From Entonaema liquescens (lineage: Eukaryota; Ascomycota; Sordariomycetes; Xylariales; Xylariaceae): DNA of 64,000 bases. Under the pieces are notes generated by a model. It saw only the letters and a program-made list of their open reading frames with translations. It was not told the origin of the DNA and ran no database searches. Position 1 is the stretch's first letter. Each line of letters begins with the position of its first letter. Positions 10,599-23,216 of this stretch are shown here, piece by piece. The DNA is taken from the NCBI GenBank assembly GCA_902805475.1, contig CADCSX010000009.1, positions 620,001 to 684,000 on the forward strand, given 5' to 3'. The translations under genes were made by a program, and so were the position numbers.

Positions 10599-13090
10599 CT
10601 TTAAGGGACCAGGGAAGACACGATTACGGCACGCTACAATGATGGCCGCGTGTCTCTCATGTGGTACAAAGATGTGACTACAAAGAAACCATACCTACCT
10701 ACCATATCCAAGTAATGGTCTGTCAAACTCGGAGTGAAGGTACCGCTACCAAACCAATGAGTCCGATATGTGGTTCATGGCAACCCTCGAAGCAAGGCGG
10801 CAACGTTGCCACTGTTCACCGACTTAGACATACTCTCATACCAGTACATCCCATCATAACCCCGATTGTAGCCTCTCCTTGCAAGGTTAATTCCCGATCA
10901 TGAGCGTACTGTAAAGCTGGTGAGAGCTTTATGGAACTGGGGAGACACGTTGGAAGCCGGTAGCCCTCGTGGTCGCCCTCCCTATTCCCTACGCGGAAGG
11001 TAGACGTTGGAATGTGTCTTGCATATTAGGACCTTGACAGTCGCGGTAATGAAGGGTAGCTTTCTACTCAGGGGAAGCTGTTGGCGTAGCCAATCGGAGG
11101 TAGGGAAAATCAAGATCAGAGTATGATTTAAGAGCTCTACGGACGAGATTGGAACAAGGGTTGATAGCTTATCACAGGGTTGTACGCGCCCATCAACTCG
11201 TAGCTCATACCGCTCATACCCCACTATCACTTGACCAAATTAGATCTTGGGACAATAGTCATATCGGAGGTGTGCAAGCTGTTGGGAAGTTGATTTACAG
11301 TACAAGATCAAATGATTTTGAAGGGGAAGCATTTTAACGGACGTAAGGGAAGCGTGGTAGATATTGTTAGACATACAGAAAGCATGTCTTACACAAGACG
11401 GGGGGATATAATTCATCCTTCCATCCGTCTAAACCCCGCCGAGAGTTGACTTTGGGTTTATTAGGATTATTAGTTTCCGAAGCCATACCCACTTCTCTGG
11501 TGTGGGGAGATAAGGTATTTCCAAATCGGGCTTGTTCTTCCATCATGGCGTTTCTCTAAGAACCTGTTATCCTTGCCTCGAAGAGGTCAGGTTCACGATG
11601 AGACCTTAGGCTGACCAGCTTGGCCGGCAACACCCCGCACCCGCTATAAACCTTTGGTTGCATTGATACAGTTGATTATATTTGCAACGTTACTGGGTTG
11701 AAAGAGTACCTGTACCTAGTAAGAGTACCTTGTTATGATAGTGGCTTCTTGCGATGCGTCCAATATCCTCATCGTTATTGTGGTATGTTGTGGTATGGTA
11801 AGAGATAGAAAGTGTTAAAATACCTAAGCGATATCATGAATGACGAAAGGATATCCCGCGGTTACGTCTCGGTGGTCATATTTAGAACGCCACATGGTAA
11901 CCGTAATAAAAGGCCAGAAGTGGTGTGCATTTAGATTATCTTCTAGGGGGATATATCGAATGCATAATTTCTGATAACCAAACAAAGGCCTACATGAAAT
12001 CCATGTGTCGCGCGACACTTTTGTCCTCGACTCCTTGACTCCTTTAACTCCAAATAGAGTATGTCCTGGAGATGTTAGAGGTCATCGGGCCGAACACTAG
12101 ACCCTCTTGGAGCAAGACATCCAAGAAACAGTTGACAGATAATTCGTCGACCGAGGTACCCTGTTAAATTATCGTTAGTCCGCCTAGCAGGTGAAAGTCG
12201 GCCATGCCACGATGTTGCATTTCATGGTACAACTAAATGTCTTTATAACTTCATGCCCCTTACTATAACCCAATCTATAGCCACTTAACAAACGGAGAGT
12301 GTACAGAGCCTAAAAGTTAGTGAACCTGGTTCGCTGCCTTACCGAGTTCGATTTCGGGTTCGCCTGGGCATTTACCGCGGTGTTTATTCCATGGCGCATA
12401 TTACCTGAGAGGCGTGACGGGACAATCATTCCTTTAGGTGGCGCGAAACTGTACGCCGGGTTGTAGGGCTAAAAAAAAACATCCCCATGTGTCCAGTCGA
12501 CGGGGCCTAGCCCATTCTATCATCGAGCTGAGATCGACGATGGAATCCAGATCGCTGGGTCGTGAAAAAAATAGTAGTAGATACCTAAGATCTACAATGT
12601 CGTAGCGAACAACGATAGAACCAAAGAACCTTGAAAAGATGAGGCTCTTCTTCGAAACAAGATGCATGCGTTTATGGTGCCTGGCATAATACGAGTTGTG
12701 ATCAACATTTTGCGGTAGCACTGGAAGGGAATGAATCTGGTGGAAGTTAATCAAGTCAAATTAACGGATAAGATTCTAGCGCTAGATCCTTATCCAGATC
12801 GGCAATTCCACTCCGATATAGGAAGGTGGGTACCCCTTTTCTTTACCGGGCTCGGACCAACCGCAACCATGAAGTGCTCAAAAGTGCCTAATTCTGCTAT
12901 TCTGCTAATTTCAGCTTAGGTTAATTAGGTACTCTCTCCACTAAACCTTATTTTCCCCTGACGAAGTTTATAAGGCAGTGTACTACAGTATGTAAAAAGC
13001 AGGGCTCTTTCGTCCTCAACTACCACCTGCTTTTTAACTTTACTTTAAATAATACTCCGCGCCGTGTACATAACATAGGTACCTTAACAC

Positions 13091-13124
13091 ATAACATATA
13101 ACATATAACATATAACATATAACA
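13091..13124. repeat. ATAACAT tandem repeat
   Basis: The 7-bp unit ATAACAT is repeated four times exactly and followed by a partial fifth copy. It is a simple microsatellite in gene-poor DNA. Confidence 0.9.
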
Positions 13125-13936
13125 ACATTATAACACTAAATCATCAACATCTAACCTGAGTAACTATAGGACTTGAGTAACTATAGGCGGCCTGTATCTC
13201 CCTGTAAAGTCTTCTCATAGCACAGCGACCTACTACTTGACAACACATCTCGGAGTTGCCTATCCCCGCTACGCCTCCTACCTGCTGAAATCGACGGTAT
13301 GAAATTGTGCGATGGCTTTGCCATGCTCTCCGTTGTTCACGCATCGTAAGCATAAATTGTTTCAACACTATCGTTGAAACTGCGTGGTTTGTCCTTATGT
13401 CCAATCAACTCCTGGATGTACGTTCAAAAAGTAAATTCGTGCTTAGACACAATTTACCATGACACGCGAATGGATTCTTGATCGGCCCTGTTGTACTACT
13501 GTCTTTGTTACACGCTGAAAGCTTCATACCTCTATTCTTAAGAAATATCTACGATTACGTATGTCAATCCTCGCGGACAGGATCTTGTGAGACGCAGTCA
13601 CCACCTAATCTTTCCCTGACAAACACTTGATCTACCAACCGAGTAATACTACAGCACTAATGCATGTAGATCCTATGCAAGTAACCTTAAGCCTCATTCA
13701 TAGGGCGTACACTTACACCGACTTTGGAGGATGATTACACGGAGACAGGCAATGAAAATTTTAAAGTGTTGTCACTATGAACTAGGAAGTAATGAGTACC
13801 AGTTAGTCAACTAACTAGGTCAAGATATTAGGTAGGTTGATAATCGCCGTGGAGGTGCGTAGTGTCACTTTGGCAACTGTAGGCAACAGAACCCAAGCAT
13901 ATAACTTCAGGCAGCAGTCTGCCTAGTAACAAACAG

Positions 13937-14045
13937 AGCCCGGTGGTGTAGTGGGAACATGTTCCATCATAACGCGCTTCTGAATATCAAAATTGGATGA
14001 GATGTCGAGGTTGGAAAGTCATGGGTTCAAATCCCATCCGGGCTA
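13937..14045 (+). tRNA. Intron-containing tRNA-like gene, anticodon uncertain
   Basis: The cloverleaf is clear: acceptor AGCCCGG pairs 7/7 with CCGGGCT at 14038-14044, and A14045 is the discriminator. The D stem GTGT/ACAT forms four pairs, the anticodon stem TTCCA/TGGAA five, and the T stem ATGGG/CCCAT five around TTCAAAT. The B box GGTTCAAATCC and an A box are present, and a T5 terminator follows. About 38 bases in the anticodon loop are best read as an intron. The 5' loop reads TCATAA. A strict fold puts C, not U, at position 33; a 4-bp stem instead gives U33 with anticodon CAU (Met). Either a diverged tRNA-Met or a pseudogene fits. Confidence 0.7.
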
Positions 14046-15501
14046 TCCTTTTTCTCCTTTTCATCCCCCTTTTGACGACATTATACTGCTCCGTATATAG
14101 TTCTTCACCTCTTGGTGACCCTTCTTAGGCGATTGCTCTTATTCTTTAGAAACACTATATGATTCATTTTGGCTAGTCAAAAGTAGCCTACGAGCTGGAC
14201 GACAAACGAGGAGGAGCTGGTAGACCAGATGATTCAGCGTCATGTGCTATATTCTGCGATAAACCCTCCCACAACTGGTTCTATTAATGGCCCTACAAGA
14301 GGGCCACGAGGAAATTAGAATGTCAGCAACTAGGCCTCACTCGTAGCGAAACCATAATCTAGATAGACTCCATGTAAAGTAGAAAATATTCGCGTATAGA
14401 AGTACCGATGTTCTGCCATAGATCTGAGAGAGGTCCGAGAAACAGAGGCCCGACGGCGTATGCAAGAATGGCAATCGAGAGTGTAAGCTACGTCTCCACT
14501 TGAGTTTTCATGGTAAACTCTTAATTGACGGCGCTGAGAGCGGGCACTACCATGGACGACGAGACGGGCGTGATAAATGTGAAGGTCGATACCATTATAG
14601 TAGCCATCTATTCTCTCTTCGCTGAACGGCTCTTAGAGAAGAACATTATGTGCGCCAAACTTCGAGTTCACATCTTCTCGAGTATGCTCAGCCCTGGAGT
14701 CTCAAAGACTGAATCAGCCACCTATTTAAGGGGTTAACAAAAGTGAAAGATAGAATACCATATTAAGAAAACATTGAAACTGTTTGCCAACCCGTGTATC
14801 CTGGTACTTATCTGGCCATGTTTTGTATCCAGTAAACTCTTCGGATTTTAACCCTTCGGCTTTTGAAGCGTCCACTAAAACCAGGATCTAGGGGTTATCC
14901 CGACAGCCACTCAATACCCAGGCGAAAACCATTGACAATGCCAGCCTCTCGAATATATTGGCAAGGGAATCGATGGGTTGTTGATCATTCATGGACGTTT
15001 TACCGTATTTGGAAGATCATCCAGTGAAAATATCCGTTTTGTCCGAAAGGTTCCATGGAGGCTATATCCGGTATCAAACACCAGCCACCCCTCGAGAAGC
15101 CGTTGGCTCCACTTGGATAAAATATCGCATTGCTCAGCCATATTATGCCTTCATCTGGCCCTCTACGGTAGATCATATTGTCAGTCGTTATCATGTTAGC
15201 TTATGTATAGTGACGAACATGTTTCCGGTTTTATGGCACAACTCTGTTTGAGTAATATACCTAACTACCAAGTAATCATCAAAATTTAGGCCAAAATGGC
15301 ACACTTAAGTGTACTTAGAGTTGAATCGAACCCAATCCTAAGATCCAGGGTTCTTGGCTTCTGTATAAGCCTGGCCACCGGTTTAACATTTTGGCAGTTA
15401 TATTTCAGCGCACTTCAACCACTTCGCTAATGTCCAAGACTAGGTCCGCATTTCGAGAAAAAATAAATTGAGCACAGCAAGTAAGGCCCTAGTAGAATCC
15501 A
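14046..15501. other. Intergenic between tRNA-like gene and Zn2Cys6 gene
   Basis: No complete gene is visible. A less AT-rich patch at about 14190-14720 has open frames on the plus strand (for example 14525-14737, 70 residues) with no domain I recognise. It could be an eroded gene remnant. The rest is plain AT-rich spacer. Confidence 0.4.
14049..14053 (+). terminator. RNA polymerase III terminator
   Basis: A run of five T follows the tRNA-like gene by three bases, the expected Pol III stop signal. Confidence 0.6.
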
Positions 15502-17760
15502 CTATGTAGAACGCTTGGTAAGGTCAAAGAACGAGAGCTCAGAAACGAACTCTTCCCATGTCTTCCAAGATACATCTTCAGAAGAGCCACTATTCCCTTC
15601 GGGAGCATTAAGAGTCTCCGGGCTTTGAACGTGCGGCACGGACCATGGTGTCATTGATGGATCCGTCAAAGTAGAACTGCCAAAAGACGGAAAGAAATCT
15701 GCCCCGCTAAAATCGTATTCCAGATCAAGTTGAGGATCAAGTTGGCTCAAGGAAAAGTCAATTGAACTAGAATCCATGTTGGTGTCGGTAGGATTTGACA
15801 ATCCGCTGTCGGAATAACCAGTTTGGACGGTACCGAACGGGGCCTGTGCGGCCCCCTGAGAAGAATTCTGGCTGTGTAAAAGGGCGCTCATCCTCTTCCT
15901 AGCCTGCATCATTAGCCTTTCTAAGGGCCTTTTAAGCATTCCTCGACGGTAGCTTTCGATGTCGGTTTTATGGTGTTCAAAGGCTCTCTCGATGATCGGC
16001 CAAGCATGTTGAAGTGTTGCGATATCCGACCCAACATAGCATTCAGCGATAGCGCTCGCAAGCGCATGCCACTGAACTACTACATACCATCTGAATCCTT
16101 CCCCTCTAGGGCTCGTTTGAATCAGATGCACCTTATCCAAAGTTATCAAGGCGTCGTTGAGGACCCCAGTAAACTTCCCACGAGGAGCGGGCTGGTTGGC
16201 CACACGGTGTAATGGCCTTAGGGCTGCAAGCCTCATGGATGCTACCAGTGACTGGGCCCCGTGGAAAGTGAACCATGCGTAAGCGCTTGACTCTGGATCA
16301 CAGAATCTCAAAAGACTTAGAACATGCTGCTGGAAAAGCAAAGCATGCTTCTCTCGTTCTTCCCAGTTTAGTCTACCCACCCCTTTGCCACGAAAGTTTA
16401 AGAGTCGTCCACTTAACTGCGCGTAGTATGTGACAAGAGCAAACGTCATGTCAGTCAGGCCGTTCCTGTTCTGAAGTTCCCCCTGGGTGTCAATGTCGAA
16501 CTCAGAATCATTAACATTGATGGGAAAGTCTGATGGTATTGCATTAACCCCTATTAGTGGCTCTGTGGCTTGGTCGAATGACCCCTGGAGGTCTAACAGA
16601 CATAATGTAAACCATAAACGCTGCTTCATCTGCCGGTTAAAGAACGAATCCGCACTACCTATATGAATAGAAAGAGCTTGTGCTATCCGAACAGCCAATG
16701 AGGTCATAGTCCAGACGGCACGACTCGAGTCCTCAGTCCGCCTAGCAATAAGATATAATACGAAGGCTTGTAGGACGGTGATATCATTTGTTGTCAAAAG
16801 TTCCGAACTTTCCAGGGCCGCTTCACAAGCCGCTCTATGTTGTGCCATAAGTGTAGGCTTTCTTGCATTGAACATATGCTGACATTGTTCTTCCGTCATG
16901 CTTGCCACAGCAGAGAAGCAAACAGCTGAGGCTAGGCATACCGTAGACACGTGGTTAACGTCATAGCCTAGGTAGCGCTGACCATTTTGCATAAAGTTGC
17001 TTAGAGAGGGCCGGTGTAGAATTTTGATGATGGGGTCAACTTGACGGAGGTAGATTTCGCATAATTGAGCTGCCGCGGCGGGATCTCTTAAGTGGTCATT
17101 GGTGGTTGAAATGCCACTATGTGTAGAGGGGTTCATACCAATCACCCTTAAGTTACTACTAAATGTAGAATTTGGTGTTGACCATACGCTCTCCTCGTCA
17201 TCCGAGGGGCCCCCAACAATATCACGAAGCCCATCTACCTTTATGACGTTAATATCCACGAAGGTATCTTGAAAGGGTAGGTATTAATTACTTCGTCCGC
17301 AATCTGGGCCCAAAATTGCCATCCAACATTATTCTCAGTATCTACACCCACGTCTGGGCTAGTCAAGGTCACCGGTCCGGGCTTCGACGATGAGTCCTTT
17401 AAGTCATTTATGTTCGAAGCTAGCGTCTCTAGGTTTCGTATACGGGACATTAATTCTTCGCCGGTATTGAGTGTTGTAAGTGACCGGGGGTGGGTATGGC
17501 GGCCACGAGGTAAGCGCTTGCGATGAATAGGTACACACGTTACGTCCGCCTTTACGCAATTGGAGCATGGATTGGACTTGTCGCATTTAACCTTTCGCTT
17601 CCTAATATAGAACAAATTAGTATTGACCTGCTAAAGAGAAAAGTAGTTAATCATACCGACATAGCTCGCAGCTCAGTTGTGGAATATCACCCCCCGGTTT
17701 GCCGGAGCGGCGACCACGCCAATCAGTATTGTCCGAAGAGTGTGATATTGGGGTCGACAT
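15502..17760 (-). CDS. Zn2Cys6 transcription factor with fungal_trans domain
   Basis: Exon 1 (17657-17760) and exon 2 (15502-17601) are joined by a 55-nt intron that splits the zinc cluster. The cluster is complete: C31, C34, C41, C47, C50 and C57 (CX2CX6CX5CX2CX6C, containing CELCRKRKVKC). The middle homology region starts at LCEIYLRQVDPIIKILHRPS and runs through AQALSIHIG and RLWFTLCLLDLQGS, as in fungal_trans (PF04082). The tail is Ser/Asp-rich. The family binds CGG-type sites and controls metabolic genes; targets here are unknown. At about 17271-17280 the frame must slip by one at a three-base homopolymer (GGG on the plus strand). With one extra base the protein is 734 residues; without it, it stops 11 residues later. 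Confidence 0.88.
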
Positions 17761-20463
17761 TATTCAAACTTTGATTAGTAGTTAATCCAATACATGCTAG
17801 ACTTCGGGATGGTTATAAACTCATGACGCACGGGTCGCTGTTGGAAATGATAATAGGCAGCAACCGGTATAGCTCCAAGGCAGACACCTCTATTATGGAC
17901 CTTCACTAACCCAAACAAGAACTTGACAACTATAACGAGCTTCACGTTACATGATGTCAAGAGCCGTTAAGGTATGATTTCGGTAGCAGGTAGGACATGA
18001 ATGGTCCATTATCAACCTATGATTAAGTAATGCCAGTAAAGTATGTTGGCTTGGAGCGGTGGGCAGGGATTAGGTAATACTAGTAGACACAAAGACTAAC
18101 TACAGAATACAACATCAATTTGTCTTTATCCAGGGCCATGCTATTCAAGACAATATACATCTGCATGATGAAAACTAATTAAACACCTATTCGTAAAACT
18201 TCGTTACTTTGTCTTATTGTCACTTATTAAATGCTATTCCTATCCAGATATCAAAAAAAGAACTTGTCTCTTTGCTTACACGGTAGGGGAAGATTATTAT
18301 TCGCCTATATGTATGGCTGTGGCCCAGCAAATATGAACCAACAGCTATGTAACTCCCTCCAACTGCTCTACATGAATACAGGATCTTCACTAAGATAATG
18401 CGGTTATATTGATTTATAGTGTAAGTATATTGATATATTGGAAGCTTCGTGATTATGACTCCACATATTGGTTTACAGAACCTAAAATAGAATTACTGAC
18501 CGTCATTCTTCGCTACTTCAAAAATGACTAACACCTCGTATGGGTATCCTTCACGCTGACTGAAGAATTCGTTTGAGCAGCTTTTGCGAGATGAACCAAC
18601 TAGACTAGCCTTATAGATATTTAGCTGCATGGTACTCATATTCTTTTGTAAGCCTTTCCGAAACCCAAAATGTGGCATTGAAAACTAATTACCTACCGTT
18701 GGAATTCAATATATTATTATCAGTATTTAGATGTATGCCTTATCTCACTACTGCCTTCGGCTGCTATGCTGTTAAAACCCTTAGGCGAATGCTACCATAA
18801 GACTACTTACTAGGTAGTTAGTTTATTGTATATCTATTAGGATTTTAACTACAATGAGCCTTGAAGATGTACTACACTTATAGGAGATAATGTTTCTGAC
18901 ATAGTATTCTCACAAGAACAAAAAAGGGATCGCCGTACTGGCTTGATTTACCTACCTTGGCCGTTGCTCTGTGATAGACTTTTTCCAACTGATAGTAAAG
19001 TTTAAATTCATGTATTAACCAGAATCTAATTCATCCATGATGCTTTCTAAGGGCGGTGATATATTCCAGTTCCCTTATAACTGGTGGGAAACGTCTGACC
19101 CCTGTAATTAAATGGTACCTAGTAGTTGGATGAGTTACATGTACCAAGACTGTTATGTGACCTAACTAAAGGTATAAGTTTAGCTATGAAATATAAGCTC
19201 ACACATGCCTAAGACTTTTCAGCGCATTAATAGCACCAATCTTCGACCATAGTAACATGGCAACTACCTACCTATTTATCTTTACGTCTAAATAATCAAC
19301 ATATTAGGTACCTAGCGCCCTTCCTTCAGAGTCTGCTAGGCACTCTTTGCTTGCTTCTTAAAGCGGATTGTTTACTGTATAGGTAGCCTTCTAACTCCTC
19401 TATTAAGTTTTGGAAACGACCTAGCTAGATAGCAGCTACCTAAGGCTAGTTAATTGGGTTTAGAGGATTTAGTCTTGGTAACATAGAATTGCACCTCGGA
19501 ATTCTTCCACCCAATACCAAGTTTAGACCTTGTCTATGAAAGCCGGAGAGTAAAGAGGCTCAAACCATCCAGAGTGTATACAATAGATACGAATATATAT
19601 CTACCTAAGTAACCCCCCAAAGTACCCAAGATATCGTGCATGGGGCATAGACCTAAGCCCAAACTTGTTACATTATCGACCCAGGAGATAGAGAGTTCGC
19701 TAAAGATGTAACGCAAAATGGATGAGACCCAGTGGAAATATTATTATCATTATAAGTCCCTCGCTTGAGAGCATCTGTGGACTTCCACAGGCAAGTCATG
19801 CGCCTACTTAGGTACCTAGGGACTTCCAGTCGCAGCATCTTCCCAATTTGAATCTGCCTTATTTAAAATGACGACAATTCCATTGCAACATAGCATTAGC
19901 GCAGGAGAAAGGAAGCAATTCATTCAATATAAGAAGCATTACTTATGGTTCGTGTCATGGGTTGCGATTCAGCCGCAGTGCTACTCAAGATAGTGGATCC
20001 CCGTACCAATGTTGAAGTTTTATCCCTTTTGGGAAGCCAAAGGCGGTCCATGAGGTAAACCCCCTATTATTTTTGGTAGTTTTCTTAGTCATAGGCGTGC
20101 CCTCCAATGAAAAGCAACCCTCTTTCTTGGATTTCAATATTGACATCGTTCGAAACTATAACTCCCCTGATGCTTGTGTAACTTCATGGCCCCTGAATGG
20201 GTAGCAATGAGTGGGTTGCCAACTACATCGACAACGTATCCTATTCATCTTGGAACTTTCATGTCTAGTAGAAATGAATATATAATGGCGTTTGTTCCCT
20301 CGTTAGAAATCTCCAACCAGACACACTCAGAACATCATCTATTCATCAACAACAAGATACTAGGTACAACATAATTCCAACAGCGTAAAGCGACAGGAGT
20401 CCTGAAATTTACTCTTTTCGAAATACACCTTAGAGCCTTTCAATACCTTCACTCCACTTCAAA
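17761..20463. other. Gene-poor region between the first Zn2Cys6 gene and the secreted protein gene
   Basis: This 2.7 kb is AT-rich and rich in TACCTA/TAGGTA words, for example near 19300 and 19805. The small open frames lack domains and splice partners. I see no gene, tRNA or inverted repeat pair in it. Confidence 0.5.
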
Positions 20464-21086
20464 ATGGTCGCATACACTACCGTCCTGTTTGCGATCTTGA
20501 GCGTATCCAGCGCCGCGAAGATTACCGTAAGAAGTAACATAGCAACTAAAGACTACTAGTATCGTCAAATCCGACTTGATGACTAACAGAACTTTCTTAG
20601 GGGCCCTGTCCTTCAGGTCAGACGCTGATATCCAACAACAAGTGCTGTCCCGGGTACGCCATAGTCAGCGGCGAGAATCACACCGACTGCTGCATTACTG
20701 AGAAGGGCAACGATGGCGACTGCCAGGGCATTGGGCTCTGTGGAAATGCCATCGGCACTTGCAAAGTCAAGATATCCACCGATGATCCCGTACGAGAACA
20801 TAAATCTAAGCCATATTTGGCTGAAAAATAGTTGCTAATCCATATTATTCAGGACTACGATCAGAAGATCAAAGACGCGCTCTCCGGTACGACGGATTCT
20901 CCATCTAGTTCATCGCCATCCTCATCGGCTGATACTACCCCTACGGCCTCTTCCACTCCCAGTTCTACCAGCTCTGACTCGGCTTCAGGATCTTCCACCT
21001 CGTCCGGGGCTATCACTATCGAGAATAACAAAGCATTGCTCGCCATGATGGCCGCACTGGCTGCTGTACCTGTTGCATTCTACTAG
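20464..21086 (+). CDS. Small secreted 8-cysteine protein, probably GPI-anchored
   Basis: Three phase-0 exons, 20464-20526, 20601-20789 and 20853-21086, give 161 residues; both introns have CTAAC/CTAAT branch sites. Exon 1 is a signal peptide (MVAYTTVLFAILSVSSAA). Exon 2 holds the only eight cysteines, spaced C-X11-CC-X13-CC-X9-C-X5-C-X6-C, with one N-glycosylation site (NHT). Exon 3 is a short acidic start, a Ser/Thr/Pro mucin-like stretch of about 45 residues, then a hydrophobic C-terminus (LLAMMAALAAVPVAFY) typical of a GPI signal. The spacing is neither CFEM nor hydrophobin. A cell-surface protein or candidate effector is plausible; the function is unknown. Confidence 0.8.
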
Positions 21087-21529
21087 CTTTAGAGTCACCA
21101 AGGGGTTTGCTATGGCTAGATATTCGAATACCGATATATCGTTATGATTTTATTCACTTAGCTAGTATCTTAGGCTGGCTTTAATGTTCCGGGGTTTTTT
21201 TGAAATATTTTGTTAAGGCTTTGGAGATGAGCGACAAGGAGAACTGATTATTGAGACAGACACTCTACTTTCTTGATCTATTAGATGTATACATATAAAT
21301 ATAGATTTTTTTTATCACTGGACGTAGTGGTAGTTTCGTCAGAGTGCCATGGTAGGTACCTACATATTGAAACTTACACATTCTCGCGAGATTTCCCGAC
21401 TTGAAAGTAACACCAAACTGATGTACCTAATAAGCAACTATGATGAATAGTTTCATGGAAAGAGTAAAAGGAGTTATATTCTACCTAAGAGCATTTGACA
21501 AAATACAATATGTTTTCATAAGGTATCTA
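21087..21529. other. Intergenic, convergent 3' ends
   Basis: 443 bp between the secreted-protein gene and the second Zn2Cys6 gene. AT-rich, with no gene seen. Confidence 0.6.
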
Positions 21530-23216
21530 CTAACCCCCTGCCGTTACCACCTGAACGGCACCCTCCTGCGGGGAAGCAATACCAATGGCAAAGGGGCTCC
21601 GACCTGCCATAGCTTGTGCAGAATTGAGGACGAAAGATTCCATCACTTTTCTATCCTTGCTATATCTCACGTTACCTCTGTAAGACACTATTTCCATAAT
21701 GGTATCAAGCAAGTAATCCTTCTCGTTTTCGCTCGCCCCTTCGTATGACATATATAACTGGGGGACAAATATGACAGTGGTAACCACGCCCAAGCTTTTT
21801 ACGAATGGGATGCACATCCACATTTTCCTACAGAGTTCCCTATGCTCTATTTCTAAGGATATGTCCGGTTGATTTAGTATTATGGTCAAGTGGTGCAATA
21901 TTCGATTAAAAACAATCCGTATCATGACGTAGGATATCACAAACATCATGGTCTCCAGGTTACCGAAGTAGAACTTCGTACCAATCGGGGTGTTAGAATC
22001 CGTTTGCTCAAGTATACGACCCGTGTTGTAGAGCTTCAGCATAACAGGTTCGCCAATACATGTGAGTTCGGCGTCGAGGCATGCAGCTTTATCATGAAGA
22101 GCCAGTGCTTGTATTTGCTGCGAGTCCACATTCATGTCGCTAGCAACGAGTCGATAGCCTTGGACAAGGCTCGGCCAATATCCATAGAAGGAACCTACGC
22201 TATAGTAATCGGCCTTTTCGCGTGAGACCGAGGGGTCCATGGCCAGAAATGATTCTTGAAGTGCCTTTTTCCATGGTGGGCTCAAATAGAAATTTTCGCC
22301 ACCTTCGACAACCCAATGCGATATCTAATGCATTGAGTTAGTCAGTTTTCCTATTTATAAAACGGGCGAACATGCTTACGAGAGCTGCGTGATTCTCTAA
22401 TGCCAAGTGAACGGCGAATTCATCTCGGGGATTTGGTGGTCCTCGCTTTATTATCATACTTTGAATCCCTTCCCAATGACGAGATCTATGATAGGGACGT
22501 TGGGTGTCAAATGCGAGCTCGAGCCGTTCCAGTACTGTGGCAGCGGCCAAGGTTTCATCGCTGAGTCGCTGGTTATCATCATTTATGGCACGTTGAAGAG
22601 TTCTCAGCGCTTTGCCATAAAGACCTGGGTCCATGAGCTGAGTCGACTTAAAATCCCGTCGCGCATTGGTCCAGGTAGAGCACATTAAAGCGACGCAGTC
22701 TCGCAGTGCAGCACTTTCGCTTAATCGGACTGGGAGGAGTTTGATATAACCCAATGAGGATAAGACATCCCACGGGGCATTTTCATGTGAGAGATATCCT
22801 ACCAAACGAGCAGCCACACGGTCCGCCACGGTCGTTAGATTTTTTCGTGGTCCGTCGGGAGCAAAGCGGAAATGCCCAAACGAAGCCCCGCTCGGCAATC
22901 CTCGTTGGCGGATGCTTTTCAGGTCCCCAGCTAGTTTCCCACGCGTCGTGAGTTGGGTTATAACTTCATCCTCCCTCGCTTCATCAGTGGCTGAGAAGTG
23001 GGAGCCGGTATGGATGAACTTGGTTAGATTAGGAGGGCCAGAACAAGTAATTCCAGCACGCAAGCATGGTGTACATGTCGGCCAGTTTTCATCGCACTAA
23101 ACATGAAATGGAGAGTTACGATTAGGCAAGCCTTTTAGTCTATAGCGATCTATTCTCACCTTGATCTTGATACGCTTGCAGCGCTGACATCGTTTGGATC
23201 TAGGTACGCCCACCAT
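21530..23216 (-). CDS. Zn2Cys6 transcription factor, fungal_trans_2-like
   Basis: Exons 23160-23216, 22380-23096 and 21530-22324 are all phase 0 and give 522 residues with no frame break. The zinc cluster lies at the extreme N-terminus: C10, C13, C20, C27, C30 and C37 (SKRCQRCKRIKIKC). The first intron falls just before C20. The rest is helical with no strong motif; LVGYLSHENAPWDVLSSLGY and ALRDCVALMCSTW resemble the loosely conserved regulators annotated as fungal specific transcription factor domain 2 (PF11951). The target genes are unknown. It is convergent with the small secreted protein gene. Unlike the first Zn2Cys6 gene, its frame is intact throughout. Confidence 0.87.

Larger units (their letters stand above)
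10449..13936. other. Gene-poor region upstream of the chitinase
   Basis: About 3.5 kb with no credible coding gene. The open frames are short, lack domains and are not supported by splice-linked neighbours. It holds the chitinase promoter at its left end, an ATAACAT tandem repeat near 13.1 kb and scattered TACCTA words. A tRNA-like T-arm near 12345 was examined and rejected. Confidence 0.5.

Noticed and set aside
12300..12375. T-arm-like sequence GAGTTCGATTTCGG followed by CCTGGGC, possible tRNA
   Set aside because: No matching 5' acceptor half or D arm is found upstream, so no cloverleaf can be formed.
15502..23216. A regulator-centred metabolic gene cluster around the two Zn2Cys6 genes
   Set aside because: The only gene between them is a small secreted protein; no biosynthetic enzymes are adjacent.
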